Assembly: GCA_937885165.1 (NCBI GenBank)
Contig: CAKZZJ010000046.1
Coordinates: 1 to 7,629, forward strand
Length of the DNA: 7,629 bases
From: an uncultured Caryophanales bacterium
Lineage (GTDB): Bacteria; Bacillota_I; Bacilli_A; Acholeplasmatales; Anaeroplasmataceae
Reading direction: 5' to 3'
A program made the position numbers and the translations under genes. Below, in pieces: positions 1 to 5,859 of this stretch. Numbering within the stretch: the first letter of the stretch is position 1; every line of letters starts with the position of its first letter. The notes beneath the pieces are model-generated. The model ran no database searches. It had not been told where the DNA came from and worked only from the letters and a program-made list of their open reading frames with translations.

Positions 1-265
1 CTTTCCATAATATATTTATACTTGCATTTATATCTCTATCATTTTCTATTCCACATTTTGGACAAACCCACTCTCTTATACTTAAATCTTTTACTTTCTT
101 ATTTTGATAATCACATCTATGGCATATCTGACTACTTGGATAATATTTATCTATTTGTATTAGTTTCTTACTCTTCCATTTAGTCTTATATTTAAGTTGT
201 CTTAGTATTTCAGAGAATGTGGAATTAATTATTTTCTTTGTTAATGTTTTAAAATCTGAGATTTT
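1..265 (-). mobile_element. tnpB: TnpB C-terminal fragment (IS200/IS605 family, RuvC/zinc-ribbon end)
   Basis: Counting residues from the ATG at 544, about 95-181 of this ORF carry the C-terminal signature of IS605 OrfB/TnpB. The conserved lead-in KYYPSSQICHRCD gives the first zinc pair (C141, C144). WVCPKCG gives the second pair (C161, C164). NDRDINASINIL follows, the DRDxNA signature that carries the last acidic residue of the RuvC nuclease centre. TnpB is the RNA-guided nuclease of these transposons. Here the N-terminal domains and the first two RuvC acidic residues are absent, replaced by unrelated sequence, so this piece cannot be an active nuclease. The true C-terminus lies beyond the left edge. 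No TnpA or transposon end hairpin is visible inside the window. The right boundary is approximate, because HKISDFKTLTKK could belong to either partner. Confidence 0.85.
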
Positions 266-352
266 ATGATGGTCTATTACTCTTAATATTTTTGCGTTTT
301 CTATTCCATTTACACTTTGCCCAAATTCATTGTGATCTACCATCATAACTTC
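247..352 (-). other. ppaC: Fragment of manganese-dependent inorganic pyrophosphatase (family II, DHH superfamily)
   Basis: Residues about 65-99 of the ORF starting at 544 contain VMMVDHNEFGQS and, 21 residues later, VIDHHKISDF. From memory, Bacillus subtilis PpaC has VILVDHNERQQS and VIDHHRIANF at the same 21-residue spacing between the two Asp-His motifs. These motifs hold metal-binding residues of the cytoplasmic enzyme that hydrolyses pyrophosphate. Only about 35 of roughly 310 residues are present. Both the N-terminal HxNPDTD region and everything after the DHH motif are missing, so no function is possible. A cytoplasmic metal site placed just after a sortase membrane anchor makes no biological sense, which argues for a chimeric join. 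Confidence 0.8.
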
Positions 353-552
353 TTGTTCTTCTTCTATTGGTTCAATGATAGTGATATTATCTTCTATTTT
401 TTCTTGTATCTTATCATTATCATCTACATCTTTTTTCCAGTTAATAATATTTATAAGTGAGTATATAACTCCAAATATACAAACTAAAACAAACAGAATA
501 ATTATTATATTTCTATACTTTGGTTTTAATTTTCTTTTAGCCATATACTCAT

Positions 553-574
553 CTCCCTTTCATATAATATTATA
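553..574 (-). promoter_or_regulatory. Possible -10 box and ribosome binding site for the sortase-like ORF
   Basis: On the minus strand a consensus TATAAT (574-569) is followed by AAAGGGAG (560-553), 8 nt before the ATG at 544. No recognisable -35 element sits 16-18 nt upstream of the TATAAT; that space is occupied by the terminator of the preceding gene. The ribosome binding site is convincing. The promoter is only possible, because TATAAT occurs by chance in DNA this AT-rich. Confidence 0.4.
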
Positions 575-578
575 CATC

Positions 579-603
579 AAAAAACAGGATTTTTATTTCC
601 TGC
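579..603 (-). terminator. Intrinsic terminator after the NPQTG surface protein gene
   Basis: Minus-strand CAGGA (602-598) pairs with TCCTG (589-585) around an 8-nt loop, with a flanking G-T/A-T extension, and is followed by six T residues (584-579). It begins 9 nt after the TAA stop at 612. The stem is short, so termination may be partial, leaving some read-through into the sortase-like ORF that starts at 544. Confidence 0.65.
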
Positions 604-611
604 TTAATGTA

Positions 612-2087
612 TTAATTAAATCTTTTCTTCTTTAGATATATTCCTGCACCTGCAAGAGCAATTATACTTAATCCTAACATTGAAATATAGAACATTATAT
701 TATCTCCTGTTTGTGGATTATTTGTTGCATTTGATGAAGTTGGATTATTATTTGCTGCATTAGCGATTGTCAATTTTGTAGATACTTCACCATCATTATA
801 TTTAAATGTAATAGTATGTTCTCCAACACTTGTATCTTCTAAGAATGAAGATTTTAATGTAAGAATTGTACTACCTTGTGCTAGTTCATAATTAGATGGG
901 TCAATAACGTTTCCATTATCTATTTCAATAGCAGTTATTTTATCTTTATCACCACTTGCTTTTATTACAATATCTTTATTAGAACCTAGTGTATATGTTT
1001 GATTAGTACCTTCAAGAATTGTATATGTTGTAGTGCTTGGTTCATCTGTTGATGGTTCAACAGGTGCAGCTGCTTTAGTAACAATTACTTGATCATAAGT
1101 AACAGTATATTTCAAAATTCTCTCAGTTTCCGTTTCTTCTTGTTCAATAAAAGTCCAAGTTTGACCTGTTCGTGCTGGATATTGCCATACTCCATCAACT
1201 TCGCCAAACAATGCTATCCATCTATTATATTCTTCTGTTCCTTCTGTCATAGCTTGCCATATTTTGCTTGATGTATAAGTCGCTAAGTCAGTATCATATG
1301 GAACTTCCTCAGTATCATATGGTCTAGCTATAAACTCAGTTACAACAGTTCTCCCTGGTTTATTTTGTGAAAAAACTGCTGTTATATAGTTAATTGGTTC
1401 ATCGATTCCAGACACAGTTGTTACTCCAGGTTTATATGTGTAGTTAGCATTTCTTGAAACTACCACAGAATTATCATAATATTCTGGTCCTTGTTGAACG
1501 TTAGAAACATACCATCCTACAAAGTAATATCCTTCATCTGCTTGAGCTTTTACTGTTATTTCATCGCCAATACAATAATTGACTTCTTCACCACCAACAA
1601 AATTAGTTCCATCTTTTCCCATCGGTTCATATACTACAGCTTCTTTTCCTCCTGATGTTACCCATATATTATTATGTCCCATTGCTCCATTACATGAAGC
1701 TTGGTTTTCAAATACTGGCATAATATTATAATATGAATCTTCTACTGTAAATGTGTAAGTAGTAAGTCCAGATAATACATCTGTAGGTTCATAACCATTA
1801 GTTCCTTCAACAGCTTTAAACCAACCTACAAATCCGTAATTTGTATCAGGTGTTGCAGTTAATGTTATTTGTGTTCCTACATCAACAAATTTGGCTATAG
1901 AGCCATCAAGATTAATTGTGACACCAAAACTTCCACCACTAACATTATACGTTCCATGTTTATTACCAACGCTTTCACTCATTATTATTTGTACTCTGCT
2001 AGATTCTGCTGCATTAACATTTACAAATGGAATAAAAGTAGCAACTAATAATAAAACTGCCATTAATCCTTTAAAAAATCTTTTCAT
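612..2087 (-). CDS. Cell-wall-anchored surface protein with InlB-like repeats and NPQTG sorting signal
   Basis: This 491-aa secreted protein is attached to the wall by a sortase. Residues 1-27 are a signal peptide (basic MKRFFK, hydrophobic core, cleavage probably at VNA-A). Two divergent InlB/Listeria-Bacteroides-type repeats follow: about 53-128 (GTQITLTATP, YGFVGWF, YTFTVED, PVFEN) and about 168-240 (GDEITVKAQA, YYFVGWY, ITAVFSQ). The only cysteines after the signal, C132 and C172, could form a disulfide. Residues about 245-335 match nothing I recognise. A proline-threonine linker (340-353) leads to an X2-like Ig-fold module (about 355-441; YTILEGTNQTYT, GSTILTLKSSFL, YNDGEV). The anchor is NPQTG at 457-461, a hydrophobic segment and a KKKRFN tail. 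Sequences of the (S/N/P)PxTG kind suit class B sortases such as that of Clostridioides difficile. The gene starts 15 nt after the lipoprotein gene, with AAGGAG before the ATG, so the two are probably co-transcribed. The ligand is unknown. Confidence 0.93.
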   Translation of the reverse strand: MKRFFKGLMAVLLLVATFIPFVNVNAAESSRVQIIMSESVGNKHGTYNVSGGSFGVTINLDGSIAKFVDVGTQITLTATPDTNYGFVGWFKAVEGTNGYEPTDVLSGLTTYTFTVEDSYYNIMPVFENQASCNGAMGHNNIWVTSGGKEAVVYEPMGKDGTNFVGGEEVNYCIGDEITVKAQADEGYYFVGWYVSNVQQGPEYYDNSVVVSRNANYTYKPGVTTVSGIDEPINYITAVFSQNKPGRTVVTEFIARPYDTEEVPYDTDLATYTSSKIWQAMTEGTEEYNRWIALFGEVDGVWQYPARTGQTWTFIEQEETETERILKYTVTYDQVIVTKAAAPVEPSTDEPSTTTYTILEGTNQTYTLGSNKDIVIKASGDKDKITAIEIDNGNVIDPSNYELAQGSTILTLKSSFLEDTSVGEHTITFKYNDGEVSTKLTIANAANNNPTSSNATNNPQTGDNIMFYISMLGLSIIALAGAGIYLKKKRFN

Positions 2088-2102
2088 TCAAATCATCTCC
2101 TT

Positions 2103-3152
2103 CTATTTTTCTATATAACCACTAATTGTTGTGGTATACATATCATCTGTAATTGATTGATATCTACTTCCAGAATACTCATCTGTGAATCCGTTATATG
2201 CTTTATAAACATCTCCAGTTTCTGTATCATATACTCTTTCATATCCTAAAGTTGCATCACTTTGTTTTTGACTAATAATATCATAAGAACTATTTCTCTT
2301 ATTCCAAGAATCCATAATCATATTTGATATCTCATCATATATTTTTGCATTTGCTTGTACTGTTGCAACTTGCGAAGATTGTTCTTTATTAAAACCTTTC
2401 ATAAAATCTTCTGTAAATTCAATAGTAGATAAAGAGTGATCAAATATTGATTGCCAGTTATTAAACTCAACATCTGGTGCATACATAATGATATTGTGAT
2501 ATGTATTTAAAGGTGCTAAGTCTAAACCATACATATAATATGAACCACTATCAAATATAGATGTTGTAAATAATCCTTGCATTGTTTCACCTTTATCATT
2601 TGTGAATTTTCCTCTAATTACATCTCCACCAAGATTTGTTTTACCTAAATTTTCAATCATTTCAAAGTTATCTAAATAAACAAAAAATTCTTGATTAATT
2701 TGCTTATTTGCAACCTTTGCATTAGTATTCCATACTTTGTAAAATTGTTCAGTTGTTTGTGGCTCAATTGCTGCTAATTGTCCATATATAGCATATGGAT
2801 ATAAACTTGCATATTTCTTTCTAGCTGCTTCCGTTTTTAAGAAACCAGATAATCCTAATGAAAATTCAAGCATGTAATTTTTATCATTTGGATTATACAT
2901 TTTAAATGTGTATCCTGAAAAAGTTACTTTATTTGGAATATCTACTTTCCAACCTTTTGGAATTTGCATTTTTAAATACCCATTATTAAAATCTTCATAT
3001 TCTATTTGACTCGTTTCAGATTTTGTAATTTTTAGTTTTTCACCACTTTTTGTTTTTAATGATTTATCACCACAACCAGTTAAACAAAATAACATTGTAA
3101 TTATCAAAAAAATAGGTAATACTTTCTTACATAAATTATTTTTTTTATACAT
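2103..3152 (-). CDS. Lipoprotein of unknown function
   Basis: This 349-aa protein opens with a lipoprotein signal peptide: MYKKNNLCKK, a hydrophobic core, then the lipobox LTGC with the lipidated cysteine at residue 27. It should sit on the outer face of the cytoplasmic membrane. The mature part begins with a charged stretch and then YLKMQIPKGWKVDIP (about 59-73), reminiscent of the opening of PsbP/Mog1-like folds, though I cannot confirm this. Residues about 257-325 are rich in polar and aromatic residues (for example ERVYDTETGDVYKAYNGF). I do not recognise a catalytic motif. The start is supported by AAGGAGG about 11 nt before the ATG. The gene follows the terminator of the MFS-LuxR gene and its TAG stop overlaps the spacer that carries the ribosome binding site of the NPQTG surface protein gene. 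A shared transcript suggests a role with that protein, for example in display, folding or sensing; this is inference. Confidence 0.9.
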   Translation of the reverse strand: MYKKNNLCKKVLPIFLIITMLFCLTGCGDKSLKTKSGEKLKITKSETSQIEYEDFNNGYLKMQIPKGWKVDIPNKVTFSGYTFKMYNPNDKNYMLEFSLGLSGFLKTEAARKKYASLYPYAIYGQLAAIEPQTTEQFYKVWNTNAKVANKQINQEFFVYLDNFEMIENLGKTNLGGDVIRGKFTNDKGETMQGLFTTSIFDSGSYYMYGLDLAPLNTYHNIIMYAPDVEFNNWQSIFDHSLSTIEFTEDFMKGFNKEQSSQVATVQANAKIYDEISNMIMDSWNKRNSSYDIISQKQSDATLGYERVYDTETGDVYKAYNGFTDEYSGSRYQSITDDMYTTTISGYIEK

Positions 3153-3212
3153 TACAAAAAATCCTCCTTCTCATTTTAATTTTATATGAAAAATTAAAAA
3201 TTAGGGAGTACT

Positions 3213-3234
3213 AAAAAAGGGCTATTTAGCCCTT
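3213..3234 (-). terminator. Intrinsic terminator overlapping the 3' end of the MFS-LuxR gene
   Basis: Minus-strand AAGGGCT (3234-3228) pairs perfectly with AGCCCTT (3223-3217) around the loop AAAT, and the T-tract continues to 3213. The left arm encodes the last residues of the protein, and the TAG stop (3224-3222) straddles the loop and right arm. A terminating ribosome would cover this hairpin, so termination could depend on translation. Confidence 0.85.
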
Positions 3235-4544
3235 AGAATACAATTTTCTTTAAGTTCAGCCCTAGTCATACCTGTTTTCTTATAGATATTTGTTACATGA
3301 ATTTTAATTGTGTTAACTGATAAAAATAATTTATCTGCAATATCTTTTTTTGTATAATCTTGAATTAATAAATTCAAAACTTTTTCTTCTTGATTACTTA
3401 ATTTATATTTTAAAACAATTTCTTTTAACTTATCATTTGATGATGAACGAGTATTTTTTAAATAATATAAAAGATAAACCCATAAGACTATACATAACAT
3501 TATTGTTTCAATCAAAATTAAAATTGTTGAGTTTTTCATTAAATCTTTTTGAAATATAACAAGTATTCCTTCCATTATTCTAGAATACATTAATCCAATT
3601 CCGCATAGATATAATGTTCCTCTTTTTTGATCATACAAATTTACAAATGTTAATGTTCTAAATACAACAAAAAATCCTATGAACAAATATGATAATGATA
3701 CAACTAAGTTAACTGAAATATTTTGATTTAATAAAACAACTACTAGTAGTGAAAATACAAAACTAATTATTGTAGCTATATCAAACATTTCTTTATTTCT
3801 ATCTATCATAAATCCAGCAATTAATAATCCAATACAATACACAAATCTAGTGTTTGCGAATAATCCATCCATATCAAAAATATGAGTTGATATTACATCT
3901 GTTGAAATAGCTGACATCAATGACATCAATAAAACTATTACAGATAAAACAATAAAATATTTTTTATAACTTGATGTATATTTTTCATTTTTTATCATTT
4001 CTAAATCTCTATTCTTCCATACTAAGAATATATTTAAAACAATTATTGGAATATAAATTATCATAGCAGATATTGAACCATATAATTTATTTGGAAGTAA
4101 TGTTATTAAATATGTTAATATTGAACCTAGTCCATATCCAATTGCAAATACTCTGCCACGATATACTTTTTCTATGTTTATGGCTAATAATGAGAAATGG
4201 TATCCTACTCCAAATCCTGCTGTTCCAAATAAACAAGTTAAACATAAACATATACTCATTATTATTTTATTTTCTGTTCCAAAAAATAAAAAAGAAATTA
4301 CAATTGCGAACAAAGAAAATAAAGCATAATAAGATTTAATATTTTTACTTTTTTTACAAATAAACATATAAAGCAAAATTCCCAATGCCATCGACAAACT
4401 ACCATAAAGAATAGCTACTATATTTACAAATTCTTTATCACAATAATTTAATAAATATGTTTGTTGTGTTAAATAGATAGCACTACACCAAAAAAATCCT
4501 AATGCTAAAATTACAATATGTTTTAAATTAATTTTACTAAACAT
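3222..4544 (-). CDS. Membrane-embedded one-component regulator: MFS-like 12-TM domain plus LuxR-type HTH
   Basis: This 440-aa protein fuses a polytopic membrane domain to a DNA-binding domain. Residues about 8-362 contain roughly 12 hydrophobic segments. AGFMIDRNKEMF (243-254), between apparent segments 7 and 8, resembles the MFS loop motif GxxxDRxxR. Residues about 378-432 are a GerE/LuxR helix-turn-helix: KLSNQEEKVLNLL, then DIADKLFLSVNTIKIHVTNI with the usual recognition helix, then KKTGMTRAEL. There is no receiver or kinase domain, so this is neither a classical response regulator nor an ordinary transporter. Similar MFS-LuxR fusions are known mainly from Eggerthella-like Coriobacteriia, where they control neighbouring genes. 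A plausible role is sensing a small molecule in the transporter-like part and switching the surface-protein genes on either side. The start has GGGTGG 6 nt upstream. The gene is monocistronic, bounded by an extended -10 promoter and a terminator. The target and ligand cannot be read from the sequence. Confidence 0.9.
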   Translation of the reverse strand: MFSKINLKHIVILALGFFWCSAIYLTQQTYLLNYCDKEFVNIVAILYGSLSMALGILLYMFICKKSKNIKSYYALFSLFAIVISFLFFGTENKIIMSICLCLTCLFGTAGFGVGYHFSLLAINIEKVYRGRVFAIGYGLGSILTYLITLLPNKLYGSISAMIIYIPIIVLNIFLVWKNRDLEMIKNEKYTSSYKKYFIVLSVIVLLMSLMSAISTDVISTHIFDMDGLFANTRFVYCIGLLIAGFMIDRNKEMFDIATIISFVFSLLVVVLLNQNISVNLVVSLSYLFIGFFVVFRTLTFVNLYDQKRGTLYLCGIGLMYSRIMEGILVIFQKDLMKNSTILILIETIMLCIVLWVYLLYYLKNTRSSSNDKLKEIVLKYKLSNQEEKVLNLLIQDYTKKDIADKLFLSVNTIKIHVTNIYKKTGMTRAELKENCILRAK

Positions 4545-4562
4545 ATTAAACCACCCATAACC

Positions 4563-4571
4563 ATTATATCA
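4563..4571 (-). promoter_or_regulatory. Extended -10 promoter of the MFS-LuxR gene
   Basis: Minus-strand TGATATAAT is a perfect extended -10 element (TGnTATAAT). It lies 18 nt upstream of the ATG at 4544 and downstream of the sortase terminator. A matching -35 at normal spacing is not evident; TTGATG is 22 nt upstream, which is too far. Extended -10 promoters can work with a poor -35. The predicted leader would be only about 10-12 nt, with GGGTGG as ribosome binding site. Confidence 0.6.
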
Positions 4572-4592
4572 TGAATTTATGCGAAATTTTCA

Positions 4593-4608
4593 TCAATTGA
4601 CTATATAG
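4593..4608. promoter_or_regulatory. Possible operator: two contiguous 8-bp palindromes upstream of the MFS-LuxR promoter
   Basis: On the minus strand CTATATAG (4608-4601) is followed directly by TCAATTGA (4600-4593); each is a perfect palindrome. They lie 21-36 nt upstream of the extended -10 element, where an activator or autoregulator could bind. LuxR-type proteins bind dyad sites, so autoregulation is conceivable. Short AT-rich palindromes are common by chance in such DNA, so this is tentative. Confidence 0.25.
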
Positions 4609-4619
4609 CCCTTTTACCC

Positions 4620-4645
4620 AAAAAAAGATAGTATTCCTACTATCT
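4620..4645 (-). terminator. Intrinsic terminator after the sortase gene
   Basis: Minus-strand GATAGTA (4644-4638) pairs perfectly with TACTATC (4633-4627) around the loop GGAA, with one further flanking A-T pair, and is followed by seven T residues (4626-4620). It lies 34 nt after the sortase stop codon and separates the sortase transcript from the MFS-LuxR promoter. Confidence 0.88.
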
Positions 4646-4678
4646 AATTGAACGAAATATCTTAATAGTCCGAGCATT

Positions 4679-5446
4679 CTAATCAATCAATTTTGCATGT
4701 AAAATTACTCTCCCTGAACCACCAGGAGTACAACTAGAAAGGGTTAATAATTTATCATTTTCCTCTACTTCAATGTTAAAGTTATATATTGATCTTGATT
4801 TAATTGAATTGATAAATTCTTTAAATTCATTTTCATTAAATTCTACTGACATAAATGCTTCACTTTTTGTAATAGTATAAATTGAAACTATCTTATAATA
4901 ATGTGTTCCTTTTTCATCTACATATACTATTTTTTGATTATCTTCATTCTTATACCATTCTTCATTTAATACATTTTTTAATGTACCAAACATTGAATTA
5001 TCTTTAGTATTATGACCATATATAATTATATTTTTATCTGTACCATCAAATTTATTTCTATAATCTCCAAATATCCATCCTGATATATTCCATTCTTTAT
5101 TAAAATTATGCTTTAGATAGTAACTATTATCTTTACCTTGAACTACTACATAATCAATATTAGTATTATTAACCTTAATATATCCAATAGTGTCATTGTT
5201 CTTTGCTTTTAATTCTTTAAAATCTATTATGTATTCTTCTTTTATTTCGTCATCATTATCCTCTATAGGTACTTCTTCTATAACGATTGATTCCTTTAAT
5301 TCATCTTTTATTTCAGCATTCTTCTTGTTAGAAATATACCAATTAATAATATTAAATGATGAATATATTAATACCATTAAACAAATTGCTACAATAACAA
5401 ATGCTAGTATATTATCATATCTTAATTTTATTTTCCTTTTTTTCAT
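4679..5446 (-). CDS. srtB: Class B sortase (transpeptidase anchoring S/N-P-Q-T-G surface proteins)
   Basis: Sortases cleave a C-terminal sorting motif between Thr and Gly and transfer the protein to peptidoglycan on the outer membrane face. This 255-aa enzyme has a basic head, one N-terminal membrane anchor (about 13-36) and an acidic linker (about 44-72). The catalytic domain then runs from about 75 to the end, close to the usual SrtB length. The triad is visible: H145 in IIYGHNTKDNSMFGTL, C239 in LTLSSCT and R246 in GRVILHAKLI. IGYIKVNNTNIDYVVVQ and the helical insert NENEFKEFINSIK before the cysteine strand are class B hallmarks. The ATG overlaps the TGA of the upstream 119-aa gene (ATGA), implying translational coupling. 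The two neighbouring surface proteins end in SPQTG and NPQTG, so they are the likely substrates. C. difficile SrtB has similar (S/P)PxTG specificity. Everything needed for activity appears present. Confidence 0.95.
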   Translation of the reverse strand: MKKRKIKLRYDNILAFVIVAICLMVLIYSSFNIINWYISNKKNAEIKDELKESIVIEEVPIEDNDDEIKEEYIIDFKELKAKNNDTIGYIKVNNTNIDYVVVQGKDNSYYLKHNFNKEWNISGWIFGDYRNKFDGTDKNIIIYGHNTKDNSMFGTLKNVLNEEWYKNEDNQKIVYVDEKGTHYYKIVSIYTITKSEAFMSVEFNENEFKEFINSIKSRSIYNFNIEVEENDKLLTLSSCTPGGSGRVILHAKLID

Positions 5447-5802
5447 TTATTATCATCAACTTTTTTTAGTTTAAATTTTAAATGTGTTTCTTTTTTGTTT
5501 GTTATCTCTAATTCATCTTTATTAATTTCATATTCATAATCTACATCTATTGATGTTTCATTTTCAAAATCAATAGATATAATATTGTCTTTTATTGTGT
5601 AACTAAATATATATTCATTATTAGGTACAATTAATTTTCCGTTTCCTTTACCATCAAATTCATATTTTGTATTTCCATCTATATCCCATAATCCTTTTAA
5701 AACATCTTCTTTTTCAGACTTATTTAAAATTAAAAATAAGAATAAAATAACTAATAAAATTACTACTATAATTGGAATTATTATCTTTAATTTTTTAGAC
5801 AT
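5443..5802 (-). CDS. Small one-pass membrane protein with an extracytoplasmic beta-rich domain, coupled to sortase
   Basis: I chose the ATG at 5802 (119 aa) over an upstream in-frame ATG at 5832. AGGAG lies 7 nt before the 5802 ATG, whereas the upstream ATG falls inside the terminator hairpin of the preceding gene. The protein has MSKKLK, one strong membrane segment (about 7-26) and then an external domain of about 90 residues with alternating beta-strand pattern (GLWDIDGNTKYEFDGKGNGK, EYIFSYTIKDNIISIDF, YEYEINKDELEI). This pattern, G-x-W then YEF-x-G-x-G, recalls DUF5640/lipocalin-like small domains of Firmicutes membrane proteins. That assignment is a guess from the pattern. It has no sorting signal and no catalytic motif. 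The ATGA overlap with the sortase gene means the two are made together, so a role as sortase partner, regulator or substrate presenter is reasonable but unproven. Confidence 0.82.
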   Translation of the reverse strand: MSKKLKIIIPIIVVILLVILFLFLILNKSEKEDVLKGLWDIDGNTKYEFDGKGNGKLIVPNNEYIFSYTIKDNIISIDFENETSIDVDYEYEINKDELEITNKKETHLKFKLKKVDDNK

Positions 5803-5809
5803 TGTATCA

Positions 5810-5814
5810 CTCCT
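5810..5814 (-). promoter_or_regulatory. Ribosome binding site deciding the start of the 119-aa gene
   Basis: Minus-strand AGGAG (5814-5810) sits 7 nt before the ATG at 5802 and begins directly after the T-tract of the preceding terminator. The alternative ATG at 5832 has only the terminator stem and loop upstream of it and no Shine-Dalgarno sequence, so 5802 is the start. Confidence 0.8.
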
Positions 5815-5851
5815 AAAATAAAAGACTAGCATTTTAATTATTGCTAGTCTT
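5815..5851 (-). terminator. Strong intrinsic terminator between the SPQTG protein gene and the sortase operon
   Basis: Minus-strand AAGACTAGCA (5851-5842) pairs perfectly over 10 bp with TGCTAGTCTT (5831-5822) around a 10-nt loop, followed by a TTTTATTTT tract ending at 5815. The ribosome binding site of the next gene begins at the very next base. I see no promoter between this terminator and that gene, so the small membrane protein and sortase are probably expressed by read-through, at a lower level than the surface protein. Confidence 0.88.
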
Positions 5852-5859
5852 CAAATTAA

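Larger units (their letters stand above)
1..544 (-). pseudogene. Chimeric ORF: class B sortase N-terminus / PpaC fragment / TnpB C-terminus, 3'-partial
   Basis: Reading leftwards from ATG at 544-542 there are 181 codons with no stop before the window edge. Residues 1-64 look like the start of a sortase: a basic MAKRKLKPKYRN head, one membrane segment (about 13-34), then an acidic linker. The stretch SLINIINW closely matches SSFNIINW at the same place in the complete sortase at 4679-5446. Residues about 65-100 match the DHN/DHH region of family II inorganic pyrophosphatase, and residues about 95-181 match the end of TnpB. No sortase catalytic residue is present. A Shine-Dalgarno sequence (AAAGGGAG, 560-553) lies 8 nt before the ATG, so the start itself looks genuine. 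Three unrelated families in 181 residues is not a known architecture. Since this is a contig end, an assembly or amplification chimera is the first explanation, with true genomic recombination second. I am confident of the three similarities but not that the joined gene exists. Confidence 0.75.

Noticed and set aside
1..265. Complete IS200/IS605 element
   Set aside because: Only the TnpB C-terminus is present; no TnpA, no intact RuvC core, and no element end can be placed.
375..635. Plus-strand open frame of 86 codons
   Set aside because: It lies opposite the sortase-like ORF, the terminator and the end of the NPQTG gene, has no ribosome binding site, and its hydrophobic content simply mirrors the AT-rich minus-strand coding sequence.
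1891..2118. Plus-strand open frame of 75 codons antisense to the start of the NPQTG surface protein gene
   Set aside because: No ribosome binding site, no recognisable domain, and fully explained as the complement of a signal peptide and first repeat.
3181..3186. TATAAA on the minus strand upstream of the lipoprotein gene, as a promoter
   Set aside because: No convincing -35 or TG extension. A promoter is expected somewhere in 3153-3212, but this box alone cannot be told from background.
4638..4667. Alternative pairing of ACTAT with ATAGT upstream of the sortase terminator, as an antiterminator
   Set aside because: Only 5 A-T-rich pairs across a long loop, far weaker than the 7-8 bp terminator stem; no leader peptide or ligand-binding fold is seen.
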